Source of the DNA: an uncultured Gemella sp.
GTDB taxonomy: Bacteria; Bacillota; Bacilli; Staphylococcales; Gemellaceae
Assembly (NCBI RefSeq): GCF_900766305.1
Contig: NZ_CAAFUZ010000054.1
Coordinates: 1 to 13,791, forward strand
DNA length: 13,791 nt
Direction: 5' to 3'
Under the pieces are notes generated by a model. That model saw nothing but the letters and a program-made list of their open reading frames with translations. It had not been told where the DNA came from and did not search any database. Positions 13,621-13,791 of this stretch are shown here, piece by piece (the first letter of the stretch is position 1; each line of letters opens with the position of its first letter). Made by a program: the position numbers and the translations under genes.

Positions 13621-13791
13621 GGGAGGCTGACTCAAAAGTCCTAAATTTTAAAAAAAGTGTATATGATAATTCATAGACGCAGTGGTTTATTGATATCTAA
13701 ATTCGCTTTATGAAAGCTTTTTAGATATCTAATAAACTGTGCGGGGGTGACTCGACAAAATCTTGTTTGATGTGTACCCAAAATTCTGGAC
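13621..13791. repeat. tandem-hairpin intergenic repeat at the window edge, possibly IS-associated
   Basis: No gene is seen here. GGAGGCTGACTC (13622-13633) is echoed by GGGGGTGACTC (13743-13753), 120 bases apart, framing two hairpins. The first pairs GTGTATATGA (13657-13666) with TCATAGACGC (13671-13680). The second, larger one pairs the segment 13685-13701 with 13720-13737 (core GATATCTAAA/TTTAGATATC) and has GCTTT/AAAGC (13705-13709/13713-13717) in its loop. The opening phrase GAGGCTGACTCAAAAGTC is, as I recall, common beside transposase genes and in intergenic repeats of Gemella and relatives. The sequence runs off the window, so an insertion element may follow. Confidence 0.5.

Overview
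The window is AT-rich Gram-positive DNA with strong Shine-Dalgarno sites, sigma-A type promoters and U-tailed hairpin terminators. It looks like a low-GC Firmicute. An Rgg-type regulator, an endonuclease-type MutL, and a MarR regulator next to a fused permease/substrate-binding protein fit a Gemella-like or streptococcus-related organism. The genus is inferred from gene content, not proven. All convincing genes lie on the + strand.

Layout. (1) 1-463: an unrecognised short ORF with a CxxC pair, then a possible 22-codon hydrophobic peptide directly before the next gene. (2) 494-1423: an Rgg/MutR-like regulator, closed by a terminator. (3) 1589-7382: a tight mutS-mutL-miaA operon for mismatch repair and tRNA A37 prenylation, with a strong terminator after miaA. 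MutS has an unusually long charged helical insert before its clamp-binding motif, and MutL has a long acidic/lysine-rich linker. (4) 7605-9263: a SulP anion transporter with a C-terminal STAS domain. (5) 9264-9744: a 480-base gene-free stretch rich in structure, with two identical 41-bp repeats that each encode a GNRA-capped hairpin, several other inverted repeats, and one segment that can pair with either of two partners. (6) 9745-10128: a small three-pass membrane protein of unknown function. (7) 10219-13159: a MarR-type regulator, an ABC ATPase and a permease fused to a binding domain. A near-consensus promoter drives them, with a palindrome sitting on the predicted transcription start and a 19-codon hydrophobic leader ORF. 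This unit resembles the pneumococcal ergothioneine/choline-type EgtU system. (8) 13160-13791: a terminator, a doubtful minus-strand ORF, a perfect 15-bp palindrome, and a tandem-hairpin intergenic repeat of the kind found beside insertion sequences.

How the genes work together: MutS and MutL form the mismatch recognition and nicking machinery. MiaA is co-transcribed but acts on tRNA. The MarR-like protein probably controls its own operon for uptake of a trimethylammonium compound. The Rgg-like protein may respond to a peptide, and the tiny ORF just upstream is a candidate. No tRNA, rRNA, CRISPR array or complete transposase was seen.
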